This document shows positions 11,283 through 19,770 of a stretch of DNA of 64,000 nucleotides, in pieces (position 1 is the stretch's first letter; every line of letters begins with the position of its first letter). Origin of the DNA: Pseudomonas peli (lineage in GTDB: Bacteria > Pseudomonadota > Gammaproteobacteria > Pseudomonadales > Pseudomonadaceae). The notes under the pieces are model-generated. The model was not told the DNA's origin. It saw only the letters and a list, made by a program, of their open reading frames with translations, and made no database searches. Location: NCBI RefSeq assembly GCF_900099645.1, contig NZ_FMTL01000001.1, forward strand, positions 1,116,001 through 1,180,000, read 5' to 3'. A program made the translations under genes and the position numbers.

Positions 11283-12632
11283 ATGTTGGAAAAAGTTCTG
11301 ATCGCCAACCGCGGCGAGATCGCCCTGCGCGTCTTGCGCGCCTGTAAAGAGCTGGGCATCAAGACCGTTGCGGTGCATTCCACCGCTGACCGCGAACTGA
11401 TGCACTTGGGCCTGGCCGACGAGTCGGTGTGCATCGGCCCAGCCTCTGGCGCGCTGTCCTATTTGAATATTCCGGCGATCATCAGCGCAGCTGAAGTAAC
11501 CGGCGCCACGGCGATCCACCCTGGCTACGGCTTCCTGGCGGAAAACGCTGATTTCGCCGAACAGGTGGAAAACTCCGGCTTCGCCTTTATCGGCCCGAAA
11601 GCCGAGACCATTCGCCTGATGGGCGACAAGGTGTCGGCCAAGGACGCCATGAAGCGCGCCGGCGTACCGGTGGTTCCTGGCTCTGACGGCCCACTGCCGG
11701 AAGACGAGGAAACTGCCCTGCAGATTGCTCGCGAAGTCGGTTACCCGGTGATCATCAAGGCCGCTGGCGGCGGCGGTGGTCGCGGCATGCGCGTGGTGTA
11801 CAAGGAAGAAGACCTGATCAAATCGGCCAAGCTGACCCGCAGCGAAGCCGGTTCGGTGTTCGGCAATCCGATGGTCTATCTGGAGAAGTTCCTCGGCAAT
11901 CCACGTCACGTGGAAGTCCAGGTGATCTCCGACGGCCAGGGCAACGCCATCCACCTGGGTGACCGCGACTGCTCGCTGCAGCGCCGCCACCAGAAGGTAC
12001 TGGAAGAAGCGCCGGCACCGGGCATCGATGAAAAAGCCCGCGCCGAAGTGCTGCAACGCTGCGTCGATGCCTGCATCGAGATCGGCTACCGCGGTGCTGG
12101 TACCTTCGAGTTTCTCTATGAAGATGGGCATTTCTACTTTATCGAGATGAACACCCGCGTACAGGTTGAGCATCCGGTCTCGGAAATGGTCACCGGCATC
12201 GACATCGTCAAGGAGATGCTCAGCATCGCCGCTGGCAACAAGCTGTCGTTCAAGCAGAGTGACGTGGTGATTCGCGGTCATTCGCTGGAATGCCGAATCA
12301 ACGCCGAAGACCCGGACAACTTCATGCCCTGCCCTGGCAAGGTCAAGCACTTCCACGCCCCAGGCGGTAATGGCGTGCGGGTCGATTCGCACCTGTACAG
12401 CGGCTACACCGTACCGCCGCACTATGACTCACTGATCGGCAAGCTGATCACCTACGGCGCCACCCGCGAAGAGGCCATGGCCCGCATGCGCAACGCCCTG
12501 GACGAGATCGTCGTCGACGGCATCAAGACCAACGTGCCGCTGCACCGCATGCTGGTCCGCGACAAAGGCTTCTGCAAAGGCGGCGTGAATATCCACTACC
12601 TGGAAAAGAAACTGGGTATGGATAAGCACTAA
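11283..12632 (+). CDS. accC: Acetyl-CoA carboxylase, biotin carboxylase subunit
   Basis: AccC is the ATP-grasp enzyme that carboxylates biotin on AccB using bicarbonate and ATP. At 449 residues it is the usual length. Visible motifs are the N-terminal [13 protein letters not shown], the glycine-rich ATP lid [14 protein letters not shown], the [15 protein letters not shown] segment and [14 protein letters not shown] at the active site. The ATG at 11283 is chosen because GGAGAG lies just upstream and the family begins [12 protein letters not shown]. An in-frame ATG at 11262 would overlap the end of accB. A 13-bp hairpin terminator follows. Confidence 0.97.
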   Translation: MLEKVLIANRGEIALRVLRACKELGIKTVAVHSTADRELMHLGLADESVCIGPASGALSYLNIPAIISAAEVTGATAIHPGYGFLAENADFAEQVENSGFAFIGPKAETIRLMGDKVSAKDAMKRAGVPVVPGSDGPLPEDEETALQIAREVGYPVIIKAAGGGGGRGMRVVYKEEDLIKSAKLTRSEAGSVFGNPMVYLEKFLGNPRHVEVQVISDGQGNAIHLGDRDCSLQRRHQKVLEEAPAPGIDEKARAEVLQRCVDACIEIGYRGAGTFEFLYEDGHFYFIEMNTRVQVEHPVSEMVTGIDIVKEMLSIAAGNKLSFKQSDVVIRGHSLECRINAEDPDNFMPCPGKVKHFHAPGGNGVRVDSHLYSGYTVPPHYDSLIGKLITYGATREEAMARMRNALDEIVVDGIKTNVPLHRMLVRDKGFCKGGVNIHYLEKKLGMDKH

Positions 12633-12650
12633 GCTTCGGCTAAGCGCACA

Positions 12651-12686
12651 GACAAGGGCTGCCATTCGGCGGCCTTTGTCGTTTCT
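12651..12686 (+). terminator. Terminator after aroQ-accB-accC
   Basis: A 13-bp stem (12651-12663 with 12668-12680, two G-U pairs) closes on the loop ATTC and is followed by GTTTCT. It starts 18 bases after the accC stop, so it should end the accBC transcript. Confidence 0.75.
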
Positions 12687-12777
12687 GCCTACCGCAAGCG
12701 GTGGCAGCTGCCCCACCGCTTCAAGTAAGCTGCGCGCCAATTTGCGCCATCCCGCCACAACGTTCACGAGGTTTCCC

Positions 12778-13656
12778 ATGCCCTGGTTACAAGTCCGTCT
12801 CGCCATAACCCCTGAGCAGGCGGAAACCTACGAAGATGCGTTGCTGGAAGTCGGTGCGGTATCGGTGACATTTATGGACGCCGAAGACCAGCCGATTTTT
12901 GAGCCGGACCTGGGCACCACGCCGCTGTGGTCGCACACCCACCTGCTCGCCCTGTTTGAAGCCGATACCGACGCCAACGCTGTGTTTGCTCACCTGCAAC
13001 TGCTGACCGGCGCCGAATTGCCGGAACGCCACGCAGAAGTGATCGCCGACCAGGACTGGGAGCGCAGCTGGATGGACGGCTTCCAGCCGATGCGTTTCGG
13101 TCAGCGCCTGTGGATCGTGCCGAGCTGGCACGCCGCGCCGGAGCCGGACGCGGTCAACCTGCTGCTCGATCCGGGCCTGGCCTTCGGCACCGGCACCCAT
13201 CCGACCACCGCACTGTGCCTGGAATGGCTGGACGGCCAGAACCTGCAGGATTGCAGCGTGATCGACTTCGGTTGCGGCTCGGGCATCCTGGCAATTGCCG
13301 CCCTGCTGCTCGGCGCGCCGCAGGCGGTGGGCACCGATATCGATATCCAGGCCATCGAGGCCTCGCGCGATAACGCTGGGCGCAACAACATCGATCCGGC
13401 ACGCTTCCCTCTCTACCTGCCGGACGACATGCCGCAACAGCCAGCCGACGTGGTGGTCGCCAATATCCTCGCAGGCCCACTGGTGGCGCTGGCGCCGCAG
13501 ATCACCAGCCTGGTCAAGCCGGGCGGCCGCCTGGCGCTGTCGGGCATCCTTGCCGAGCAGGCCGAAGAAGTGCGCGCCGCCTATAACGACGCCTTTATCC
13601 TCGACCCGACCGCCGACAAAGATGGCTGGGTGCGTATCAGTGGTGTACGCCGCTAA
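12778..13656 (+). CDS. prmA: Ribosomal protein L11 methyltransferase
   Basis: PrmA trimethylates ribosomal protein L11 using S-adenosylmethionine. The 292-residue protein has the N-terminal substrate-recognition domain beginning [17 protein letters not shown] class I methyltransferase domain follows, with [16 protein letters not shown] and the SAM motif [15 protein letters not shown], then [12 protein letters not shown]. The ATG at 12778 is the family start; a longer frame from 12676 runs into the accC terminator region. It stands alone, with its own promoter region after the accC terminator. Confidence 0.96.
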   Translation: MPWLQVRLAITPEQAETYEDALLEVGAVSVTFMDAEDQPIFEPDLGTTPLWSHTHLLALFEADTDANAVFAHLQLLTGAELPERHAEVIADQDWERSWMDGFQPMRFGQRLWIVPSWHAAPEPDAVNLLLDPGLAFGTGTHPTTALCLEWLDGQNLQDCSVIDFGCGSGILAIAALLLGAPQAVGTDIDIQAIEASRDNAGRNNIDPARFPLYLPDDMPQQPADVVVANILAGPLVALAPQITSLVKPGGRLALSGILAEQAEEVRAAYNDAFILDPTADKDGWVRISGVRR

Positions 13657-13732
13657 CCGCCCCAGCGCGCACAGCTGCTGCATTGCCAAGCACTTGCGTT
13701 AGACTAGCCGCCTCGTTTAGCCGGATCGCCGC

Positions 13733-15070
13733 ATGACCCAGAGCTTTGTCACCCAGTGCCCCCATTGCCGCACCAGCTTTCGCGTGAACCTCACGCAGCT
13801 GGGCGCCGCCCATGGTGCCGTGCGCTGCGGGGCCTGCCTGCATGTGTTTAATGCTGCGCAACAGCTTCGTGAACAGGGCCAGCAACTGCCACCACCCGCA
13901 GTGCCTGCCGCCGCGCCAGCGACGGCACCACAGCCCAGCAAACCGCTTGCGCCACCAGCACCGCAGCCGGCCGCACCCAGCACACCCTCTGCAACACATG
14001 CCGCGCCTGCCAGCAGCAAAACAACCGATACGCTGTGGATTCATGACGACCTGGACCTTGACGGCCTCGATCTGGACGAAGAGCTGGCCAAGCTCGAAGC
14101 CCAGGAGCAGCAGCTGTCCAAGCAGTTCCTGGCGATCGATAGTGCACCGAAATACGCCGAGAATTTTCTGGCGCCCGAACCGATTGAGCGCGACCCGCAT
14201 GACGAGCGCTGGGCCGAAGCCCTGTTGCAGGACGAGCTGAGCAAGCCAGCGGCCAGCCTGAGCGTCAAACCTCACCCGCTGACGCCACCTGTGCGGCCGA
14301 CTCCGCCGTCTACACCTGTAGCGCCCGAGCCAGTCAACGAGCCCGATGACGAGCCGCCGCTCGACCTCAACGCCCTTGACCGCCGCCACCCAGAGCCGGA
14401 AATCGAGCACATCGAACTGCATGCCGAGCGCGAGCCATTTAGCTCGCGGGCAGACGAACCAGTTGATGAAGAACCCACTGTTGCGGCACCGAAAAAGACC
14501 GCGCGCAGCGAGCCCGAACTGAGGGACGAGCACCTGTTCGAGCTGGATGACGAGCCGCTGCAGCTGGACTGGCAACAACCGAAAAAGCCCTGGGGACGCT
14601 GGATCGGCTGGGGGCTTCTGAACCTGATTGGGGCCAGCGCCTTGGCCGGGCAGTACGTGATGTATCACTTCGATGAACTGGCGCGCCAGGATCAGTACCG
14701 CCCTTGGTTCGAGCAACTCTGCCCGACAGTCGGCTGTCAGCTGCCCTCCAAGGTCGACATCACCCAGGTCAAGAGCAGCAACCTGGTGGTACGCAGCCAC
14801 CCGGAATTCAGCGGTGCTCTGGTGGTAGATGCCATCCTCTACAACCGCGCAGCGTTCTCGCAGCCTTTCCCGCTGCTGGAAATGCGCTTTGCCGACATCA
14901 ACGGCCAACTGCTTGCCAGCCGCCGTTTCAAGCCCAGCGAATACCTCGCGGGCGAGCTGGCCGGCAACGCGGAAATGCCGCCGCAGACGCCTATTCACAT
15001 CTCCCTGGACATCCTCGACCCAGGCACCCAGGCAGTGAACTACAGCCTGAGCTTCCACTCGCCGGAATAG
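13733..15070 (+). CDS. Zinc-ribbon and DUF3426 domain membrane protein
   Basis: This 445-residue protein starts with an MJ0042-type zinc ribbon, CPHCRTSF followed by RCGACLHVF, both Cys pairs intact. A long Pro/Ala/Glu-rich disordered stretch (about 45-285) follows. One transmembrane helix lies at about residues 292-312, and the C-terminal DUF3426 domain would be periplasmic. The arrangement suggests a cytoplasmic zinc finger tethered to the inner membrane by a flexible linker. Function is unknown. It lies between prmA and dusB-fis, as in other pseudomonads. Confidence 0.85.
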   Translation: MTQSFVTQCPHCRTSFRVNLTQLGAAHGAVRCGACLHVFNAAQQLREQGQQLPPPAVPAAAPATAPQPSKPLAPPAPQPAAPSTPSATHAAPASSKTTDTLWIHDDLDLDGLDLDEELAKLEAQEQQLSKQFLAIDSAPKYAENFLAPEPIERDPHDERWAEALLQDELSKPAASLSVKPHPLTPPVRPTPPSTPVAPEPVNEPDDEPPLDLNALDRRHPEPEIEHIELHAEREPFSSRADEPVDEEPTVAAPKKTARSEPELRDEHLFELDDEPLQLDWQQPKKPWGRWIGWGLLNLIGASALAGQYVMYHFDELARQDQYRPWFEQLCPTVGCQLPSKVDITQVKSSNLVVRSHPEFSGALVVDAILYNRAAFSQPFPLLEMRFADINGQLLASRRFKPSEYLAGELAGNAEMPPQTPIHISLDILDPGTQAVNYSLSFHSPE

Positions 15071-15249
15071 CCTGCATACCGCGGATTGCTTGAAAATCCG
15101 CGCGAACCAAACCCTTCGCGATAAGCCAAGAGCTGTTCAGAATTTGTTCAAAACAGCCTTTCTCCGGTCATCCAGAGCGGGTATCATGCCCACCCTTTTT
15201 CGCACTCTCCTATTTGTTCAACAGCTGGTCTCTTGAGCAGGGAAGCCCT

Positions 15250-16248
15250 ATGTCGGCGCTACGCATCGGCCCCTATACATTGCCAAATTCGCTGATTCTC
15301 GCCCCGATGGCGGGGGTCACTGATCAGCCGTTTCGACAGCTGTGCAAGCGTATGGGTGCGGGTCTGGTGGTGTCGGAAATGGTCACCAGCGATGTGCGCC
15401 TGTGGAACACCCGTAAGTCGAGCCTGCGCATGATGCACAGCGGTGATCCCGAGCCACGCTCGGTACAGATCGCCGGTGGTGATCCCGAAATGCTCGCCGA
15501 AGCGGCGCGGCGCAACGTGGAAATGGGCGCGCAGATCATCGACATCAATATGGGCTGCCCGGCCAAGAAGGTCTGCAACAAGGCCGCCGGTTCCGCCCTA
15601 TTGAAAGACGAAGTGTTAGTCCGCGAGATTCTTCAGGCTGTGGTCGCCGCCGTAGATGTGCCGGTGACCCTGAAAATCCGCACCGGCTGGGACCGTGAGA
15701 ACAAGAACGGCATTGCCGTGGCGAAGATCGCCGAAGACGCCGGCATTGTCGCGCTGGCTGTGCATGGCCGCACCCGCGCCGACCTGTATATGGGCGAGGC
15801 CGAGTACGACACCATCGCCGCGATCAAGCAGGCCGTGTCGATTCCGGTGCTGGCCAATGGCGATATCGATTCGCCGCAGAAGGCCAAGATGGTGCTCGCC
15901 GCCACTGGCGCTGATGGCCTGCTGATCGGTCGCGCGGCTCAAGGCCGGCCGTGGATATTCCGTGAGATCGAGCACTACCTGCGTACCGGTGAACAGCTCC
16001 CGGCACCCAGCCTGCTCGAAGTGGAACGTATTCTGCTTGAACATCTGACTGCACTGCACGCCTTCTACGGCGATGTAATGGGCGTTCGCATTGCCCGCAA
16101 GCATGTCAGTTGGTATCTCGCAACCTTGCCGGGCGCCAGGGAGTTCCGCGCCCAATTCAATCGTCTGGACAGTACGGACGCGCAGTGCACCAACGTTCGC
16201 GAGTTCTTCAGCGAGCGTAATAACAATGGAGAAGGGGTGGCCGCATGA
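15250..16248 (+). CDS. dusB: tRNA-dihydrouridine synthase B
   Basis: DusB reduces a uridine in the D-loop of tRNA using FMN and NADPH. The 332-residue protein shows [13 protein letters not shown] at the FMN site, the catalytic cysteine in [18 protein letters not shown], and the LANGDI and [11 protein letters not shown] segments. I start at 15250 because an AGGGAAG ribosome site precedes this ATG and the family opens [13 protein letters not shown]; an upstream in-frame ATG at 15214 is less likely. The stop overlaps the fis start by four bases (ATGA). This is the classic dusB-fis operon. Confidence 0.96.
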   Translation: MSALRIGPYTLPNSLILAPMAGVTDQPFRQLCKRMGAGLVVSEMVTSDVRLWNTRKSSLRMMHSGDPEPRSVQIAGGDPEMLAEAARRNVEMGAQIIDINMGCPAKKVCNKAAGSALLKDEVLVREILQAVVAAVDVPVTLKIRTGWDRENKNGIAVAKIAEDAGIVALAVHGRTRADLYMGEAEYDTIAAIKQAVSIPVLANGDIDSPQKAKMVLAATGADGLLIGRAAQGRPWIFREIEHYLRTGEQLPAPSLLEVERILLEHLTALHAFYGDVMGVRIARKHVSWYLATLPGAREFRAQFNRLDSTDAQCTNVREFFSERNNNGEGVAA

Positions 16249-16565
16249 CGATGTTGACTGAGACTTTAGGAAGTGGAATGGCTCCCGTGAGTGACAACAG
16301 CAGCTTGAAGCAGCATCTCAATACGCCAAGCGAAGAGGGGCAAACCCTGCGCGGCAGCGTTGAGAAGGCTCTGCACAATTATTTTGCCCATCTTGAGGGC
16401 GCAGACGTCAGTGACGTGTACAACCTGGTGCTCACCGAAGTTGAAGCGCCGCTGCTGGAAACCGTGATGAACTACGTCAAGGGCAACCAGACCAAGGCCT
16501 CCGAGCTGCTCGGCCTGAATCGCGGCACCCTGCGCAAGAAGCTCAAGCAATACGACCTGCTGTAA
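16245..16565 (+). CDS. fis: DNA-binding protein Fis
   Basis: Fis is a nucleoid-associated protein that bends DNA and regulates stable RNA and many other promoters. The 106-residue protein ends in the helix-turn-helix [20 protein letters not shown]. It overlaps dusB by four bases, indicating translational coupling, and is followed within 15 bases by a strong terminator. The first ATG (16245) is used; a later in-frame ATG near residue 12 is possible. Confidence 0.95.
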   Translation: MTMLTETLGSGMAPVSDNSSLKQHLNTPSEEGQTLRGSVEKALHNYFAHLEGADVSDVYNLVLTEVEAPLLETVMNYVKGNQTKASELLGLNRGTLRKKLKQYDLL

Positions 16566-16579
16566 CCCCGAACTCCCGA

Positions 16580-16609
16580 AAAGGGCGGCCCACATGAGCC
16601 GCCTTTTTT
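16580..16609 (+). terminator. Rho-independent terminator of dusB-fis
   Basis: GGCGGC pairs with GCCGCC across an eight-base loop and is followed by six T residues. It lies just after the fis stop. Confidence 0.9.
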
Positions 16610-16639
16610 GCTGATATCCCTGCTCTGATGGATTCTGAA

Positions 16640-18247
16640 ATGACCGACCAGACCACCCGCCTCCCCGTTCGCCGCGCCTTGATCAGTGTTTCCGACAAGA
16701 CCGGCATCCTCGAGTTTGCCCGCGAGCTCGTCGCCCTGAATGTGGAAATCCTCTCCACCGGCGGCACTTACAAGCTGCTCAAGGACAACGGCATCGCTGC
16801 TGTGGAAGTCGCCGACTACACCGGCTTCCCGGAAATGATGGACGGTCGCGTCAAGACCCTGCACCCGAAGATCCACGGCGGCATCCTCGGCCGTCGCGCC
16901 ATCGACGGCGCGGTAATGGACGAGCACGGCATCAAGCCAATCGACCTGGTCGCGGTCAACCTCTACCCCTTCGCCGCCACCGTAGCCAAGCCGGGTTGTG
17001 ACCTGGCCGACGCCATCGAGAACATCGACATCGGCGGACCGACCATGGTTCGTTCTGCCGCGAAGAACCACAAAGATGTGGCCATCGTGGTCAATGCCGG
17101 CGACTACGCCGGCATCGTTGAGTCGCTGAAAGCCGGTGGCCTGAGCTACGCCCAGCGCTTCGACCTGGCCCTGAAAGCCTTCGAGCACACCGCCGCCTAC
17201 GACGGCATGATCGCCAACTACCTGGGCACCATCGACCAGAGCCGCGACACCCTGAGTACCGAAGAACGCGGCGCGTTCCCGCGCACCTTCAACAGCCAGT
17301 TCATCAAGGCTCAGGAAATGCGCTACGGCGAGAATCCGCACCAGAGCGCGGCGTTCTACGTGGAAGCGCAGAAGGGTGAAGCCAGCGTGGCCAGCGCCAT
17401 TCAGCTGCAAGGCAAGGAGCTGTCGTTCAACAACGTGGCCGACACCGACGCCGCGCTGGAATGCGTGAAGAGTTTCGTCAAGCCGGCCTGCGTCATCGTC
17501 AAGCACGCCAACCCGTGCGGCGTGGCCGTGGCCACCGACGAGGAAGGCGGCATCCGCAAGGCCTATGACCTGGCCTACGCCACGGACACCGAGTCGGCCT
17601 TCGGCGGGATCATCGCCTTCAACCGTGAGCTGGACGGTACCACCGCCCAGGCCATCGTCGAGCGCCAGTTCGTCGAAGTGATCATCGCCCCGAAAATCAG
17701 CGCCGAAGCCCGTGCTGTAGTCGCCGCCAAAGCCAACGTGCGCCTGCTGGAATGCGGCGAGTGGCCGGCCGAGCGTGCCGCTGGCTGGGACTTCAAGCGG
17801 GTCAACGGCGGTCTGCTGGTACAGAGCCGCGACATCGGCATGATCAAGGCCGAAGACCTGAAGATCGTCACTAAACGTGCGCCGAGCGAGCAGGAAATCC
17901 ACGACCTGATCTTCGCCTGGAAAGTGGCCAAGTTCGTCAAATCCAACGCCATCGTCTACGCCAAGGGCCGCCAGACCATCGGTGTCGGCGCCGGCCAGAT
18001 GAGCCGCGTCAACTCCGCGCGCATCGCTGCGATCAAGGCCGAGCACGCTGGCCTACAGGTCGCCGGTTCGGTAATGGCCTCCGACGCCTTCTTCCCGTTC
18101 CGCGACGGCCTGGACAACGCGGCTGCCAACGGCATCACCGCAGTGATCCAGCCAGGCGGTTCGATGCGCGATAACGAAGTAATTGCGGCTGCCGACGAAG
18201 CGGGCATCGCCATGGTGTTCACCGGCATGCGTCATTTCCGTCACTGA
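16640..18247 (+). CDS. purH: Bifunctional AICAR formyltransferase / IMP cyclohydrolase
   Basis: PurH performs the last two steps of IMP synthesis. The N-terminal MGS-like IMP cyclohydrolase domain ([36 protein letters not shown]) is followed by the AICAR transformylase domain ([44 protein letters not shown]). The start at 16640 gives 535 residues and the [14 protein letters not shown] opening I recall for the P. aeruginosa enzyme. An in-frame ATG at 16628 would add four residues. It lies upstream of purD, separated by a 120-base gap containing an inverted repeat. Confidence 0.96.
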   Translation: MTDQTTRLPVRRALISVSDKTGILEFARELVALNVEILSTGGTYKLLKDNGIAAVEVADYTGFPEMMDGRVKTLHPKIHGGILGRRAIDGAVMDEHGIKPIDLVAVNLYPFAATVAKPGCDLADAIENIDIGGPTMVRSAAKNHKDVAIVVNAGDYAGIVESLKAGGLSYAQRFDLALKAFEHTAAYDGMIANYLGTIDQSRDTLSTEERGAFPRTFNSQFIKAQEMRYGENPHQSAAFYVEAQKGEASVASAIQLQGKELSFNNVADTDAALECVKSFVKPACVIVKHANPCGVAVATDEEGGIRKAYDLAYATDTESAFGGIIAFNRELDGTTAQAIVERQFVEVIIAPKISAEARAVVAAKANVRLLECGEWPAERAAGWDFKRVNGGLLVQSRDIGMIKAEDLKIVTKRAPSEQEIHDLIFAWKVAKFVKSNAIVYAKGRQTIGVGAGQMSRVNSARIAAIKAEHAGLQVAGSVMASDAFFPFRDGLDNAAANGITAVIQPGGSMRDNEVIAAADEAGIAMVFTGMRHFRH

Positions 18248-18299
18248 TTGATGGAACGGTGGATGGCTGCGGCCACCACCCCCTACGCAGCACCCATTT

Positions 18300-18350
18300 C
18301 GTAGGGTGGATAACGCTTTGCTTATCCACCAAACGGGCTCAACGCCCGCC
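18300..18350. repeat. Palindromic GTAGGGTGG-type repeat between purH and purD
   Basis: CGTAGGGTGGATAA begins an inverted repeat in which GGTGGATAA (18305-18313) pairs with TTATCCACC (18322-18330). A second small hairpin follows, CGGGC (18334-18338) with GCCCG (18344-18348). The same GTAGGGTGGA core recurs at 34264-34340, so this looks like a dispersed intergenic repeat family. It may also act as an attenuating hairpin between purH and purD. Confidence 0.6.
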
Positions 18351-18367
18351 TCCACTAGGAGAGCAAC

Positions 18368-19657
18368 ATGAACGTATTGATCATCGGCAGCGGCGGTCGT
18401 GAACACGCCCTGGCCTGGAAAGTGGCACAGGACAAGCGCGTCACTAAAGTCTTCGTCGCCCCCGGCAACGCCGGCACCGCTGTTGAGCCCAAGTGCGAGA
18501 ACGTCGCCATCGACGTGCTGGCCATTGAGCAGCTGGCTGACTTCGCGGAAAAGAACGTGCAACTGACCATCGTTGGCCCGGAAGCGCCGCTGGTTAAAGG
18601 CGTGGTTGATCTGTTCCGTTCGCGCAAGCTGGATATCTTCGGCCCAACCGCCGCCGCTGCTCAGCTGGAAGGCTCCAAGGCCTTTACCAAAGATTTCCTG
18701 GCACGCCAGAACATCCCGACGGCCGACTACCAGAACTTCACCGAAGTCGAGCCGGCCCTGGCCTACCTGCAAAAAGTCGGCGCACCGATCGTGATCAAGG
18801 CCGATGGTCTGGCCGCCGGTAAAGGCGTGATCGTCGCCATGACCCTGACCGAAGCCGAAGACGCCGTACGCGACATGCTCGCTGGCAACGCTTTCGGTGA
18901 CGCGGGTTCGCGCGTGGTCATTGAAGAGTTTCTGGACGGTGAAGAGGCTTCGTTCATTGTCATGGTCGACGGCGAGAACGTGCTGCCGATGGCCACCAGC
19001 CAGGACCACAAGCGCGTCGGCGACGCCGACACCGGCCCGAACACCGGCGGCATGGGCGCCTACTCGCCAGCCCCTGTGGTCACCGCCGATGTGCACAAGC
19101 GGGTGATGGACGAAGTGATCTACCCGACCGTGCGCGGTATGGCGGCAGAAGGCAACGTCTACACCGGTTTCCTCTACGCCGGACTGATGATCGACAAGGC
19201 CGGCCAGCCCAAGGTAATTGAGTTCAACTGCCGCTTCGGCGACCCGGAAACCCAGCCGATCATGTGCCGCCTGGAAAGCTCTCTGGTTCTGCTGGTCGAA
19301 GCCGCACTGGCCAAGGCGCTGGACAAGGTCGAAGCCACCTGGGACCCACGTCCGACCGTCGGCGTGGTAATCGCTGCGGGCGGCTACCCGGCCGATTACG
19401 CCAAGGGCGATGTGATTGAAGGCCTGGATGCTGCCGCGCAATTGGAAGGCAAAGTGTTCCATGCGGGCACCGCTCTGAAGGACGGCCAGATCGTCACCGC
19501 AGGTGGCCGCGTACTCTGCGCCACCGCCATCGGTCGTACGGTTGAAGAAGCTCAGCAGCAGGCCTATCGCCTGGCTGAGAAAATCCGCTGGAACGGCAGT
19601 TTCTACCGCAACGACATCGGTTACCGCGCCATCGCCCGCGAACGCGGGGAAAAATGA
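18368..19657 (+). CDS. purD: Phosphoribosylamine-glycine ligase
   Basis: PurD joins glycine to phosphoribosylamine in purine synthesis. It is an ATP-grasp enzyme of 429 residues, the family length. Diagnostic segments are MNVLIIGSGGREHALAWK, the ATP-grasp GLAAGKGVIVA, QDHKRVGDADTGPNTGGMGA and EFNCRFGDPETQ. An AGGAGAG ribosome site precedes the ATG. It is followed by a perfect palindromic terminator, so purH-purD form a unit separate from retS. Confidence 0.97.
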   Translation: MNVLIIGSGGREHALAWKVAQDKRVTKVFVAPGNAGTAVEPKCENVAIDVLAIEQLADFAEKNVQLTIVGPEAPLVKGVVDLFRSRKLDIFGPTAAAAQLEGSKAFTKDFLARQNIPTADYQNFTEVEPALAYLQKVGAPIVIKADGLAAGKGVIVAMTLTEAEDAVRDMLAGNAFGDAGSRVVIEEFLDGEEASFIVMVDGENVLPMATSQDHKRVGDADTGPNTGGMGAYSPAPVVTADVHKRVMDEVIYPTVRGMAAEGNVYTGFLYAGLMIDKAGQPKVIEFNCRFGDPETQPIMCRLESSLVLLVEAALAKALDKVEATWDPRPTVGVVIAAGGYPADYAKGDVIEGLDAAAQLEGKVFHAGTALKDGQIVTAGGRVLCATAIGRTVEEAQQQAYRLAEKIRWNGSFYRNDIGYRAIARERGEK

Positions 19658-19679
19658 AGGTAAATAAAGGGTAAAACAC

Positions 19680-19709
19680 GACAAAGGTGGCCAATTGGCC
19701 ACCTTTGTC
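19680..19709. terminator. Perfect 30-bp palindromic terminator after purD
   Basis: The 30 bases are exactly self-complementary, centred on AATT, with A-rich and T-rich outer arms. It lies 23 bases after the purD stop and should terminate the purine transcript before retS. Confidence 0.8.
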
Positions 19710-19770
19710 ATATTTCCCTCGCGAACAGCTTGGCTATAATCCGAGCACTTATTTTTGAAGGGACTTCACT

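Noticed and set aside
13637..15058. Long minus-strand open frame over the DUF3426 gene
   Set aside because: The plus-strand gene has an intact zinc ribbon and DUF3426 layout; the antisense frame has none.
16472..18046. Long minus-strand open frame over purH
   Set aside because: Antisense to a full-length conserved gene, with no family motif or ribosome site.
18053..19711. Long minus-strand open frame over purD
   Set aside because: Antisense shadow of purD; it also reads through the palindromic terminator.
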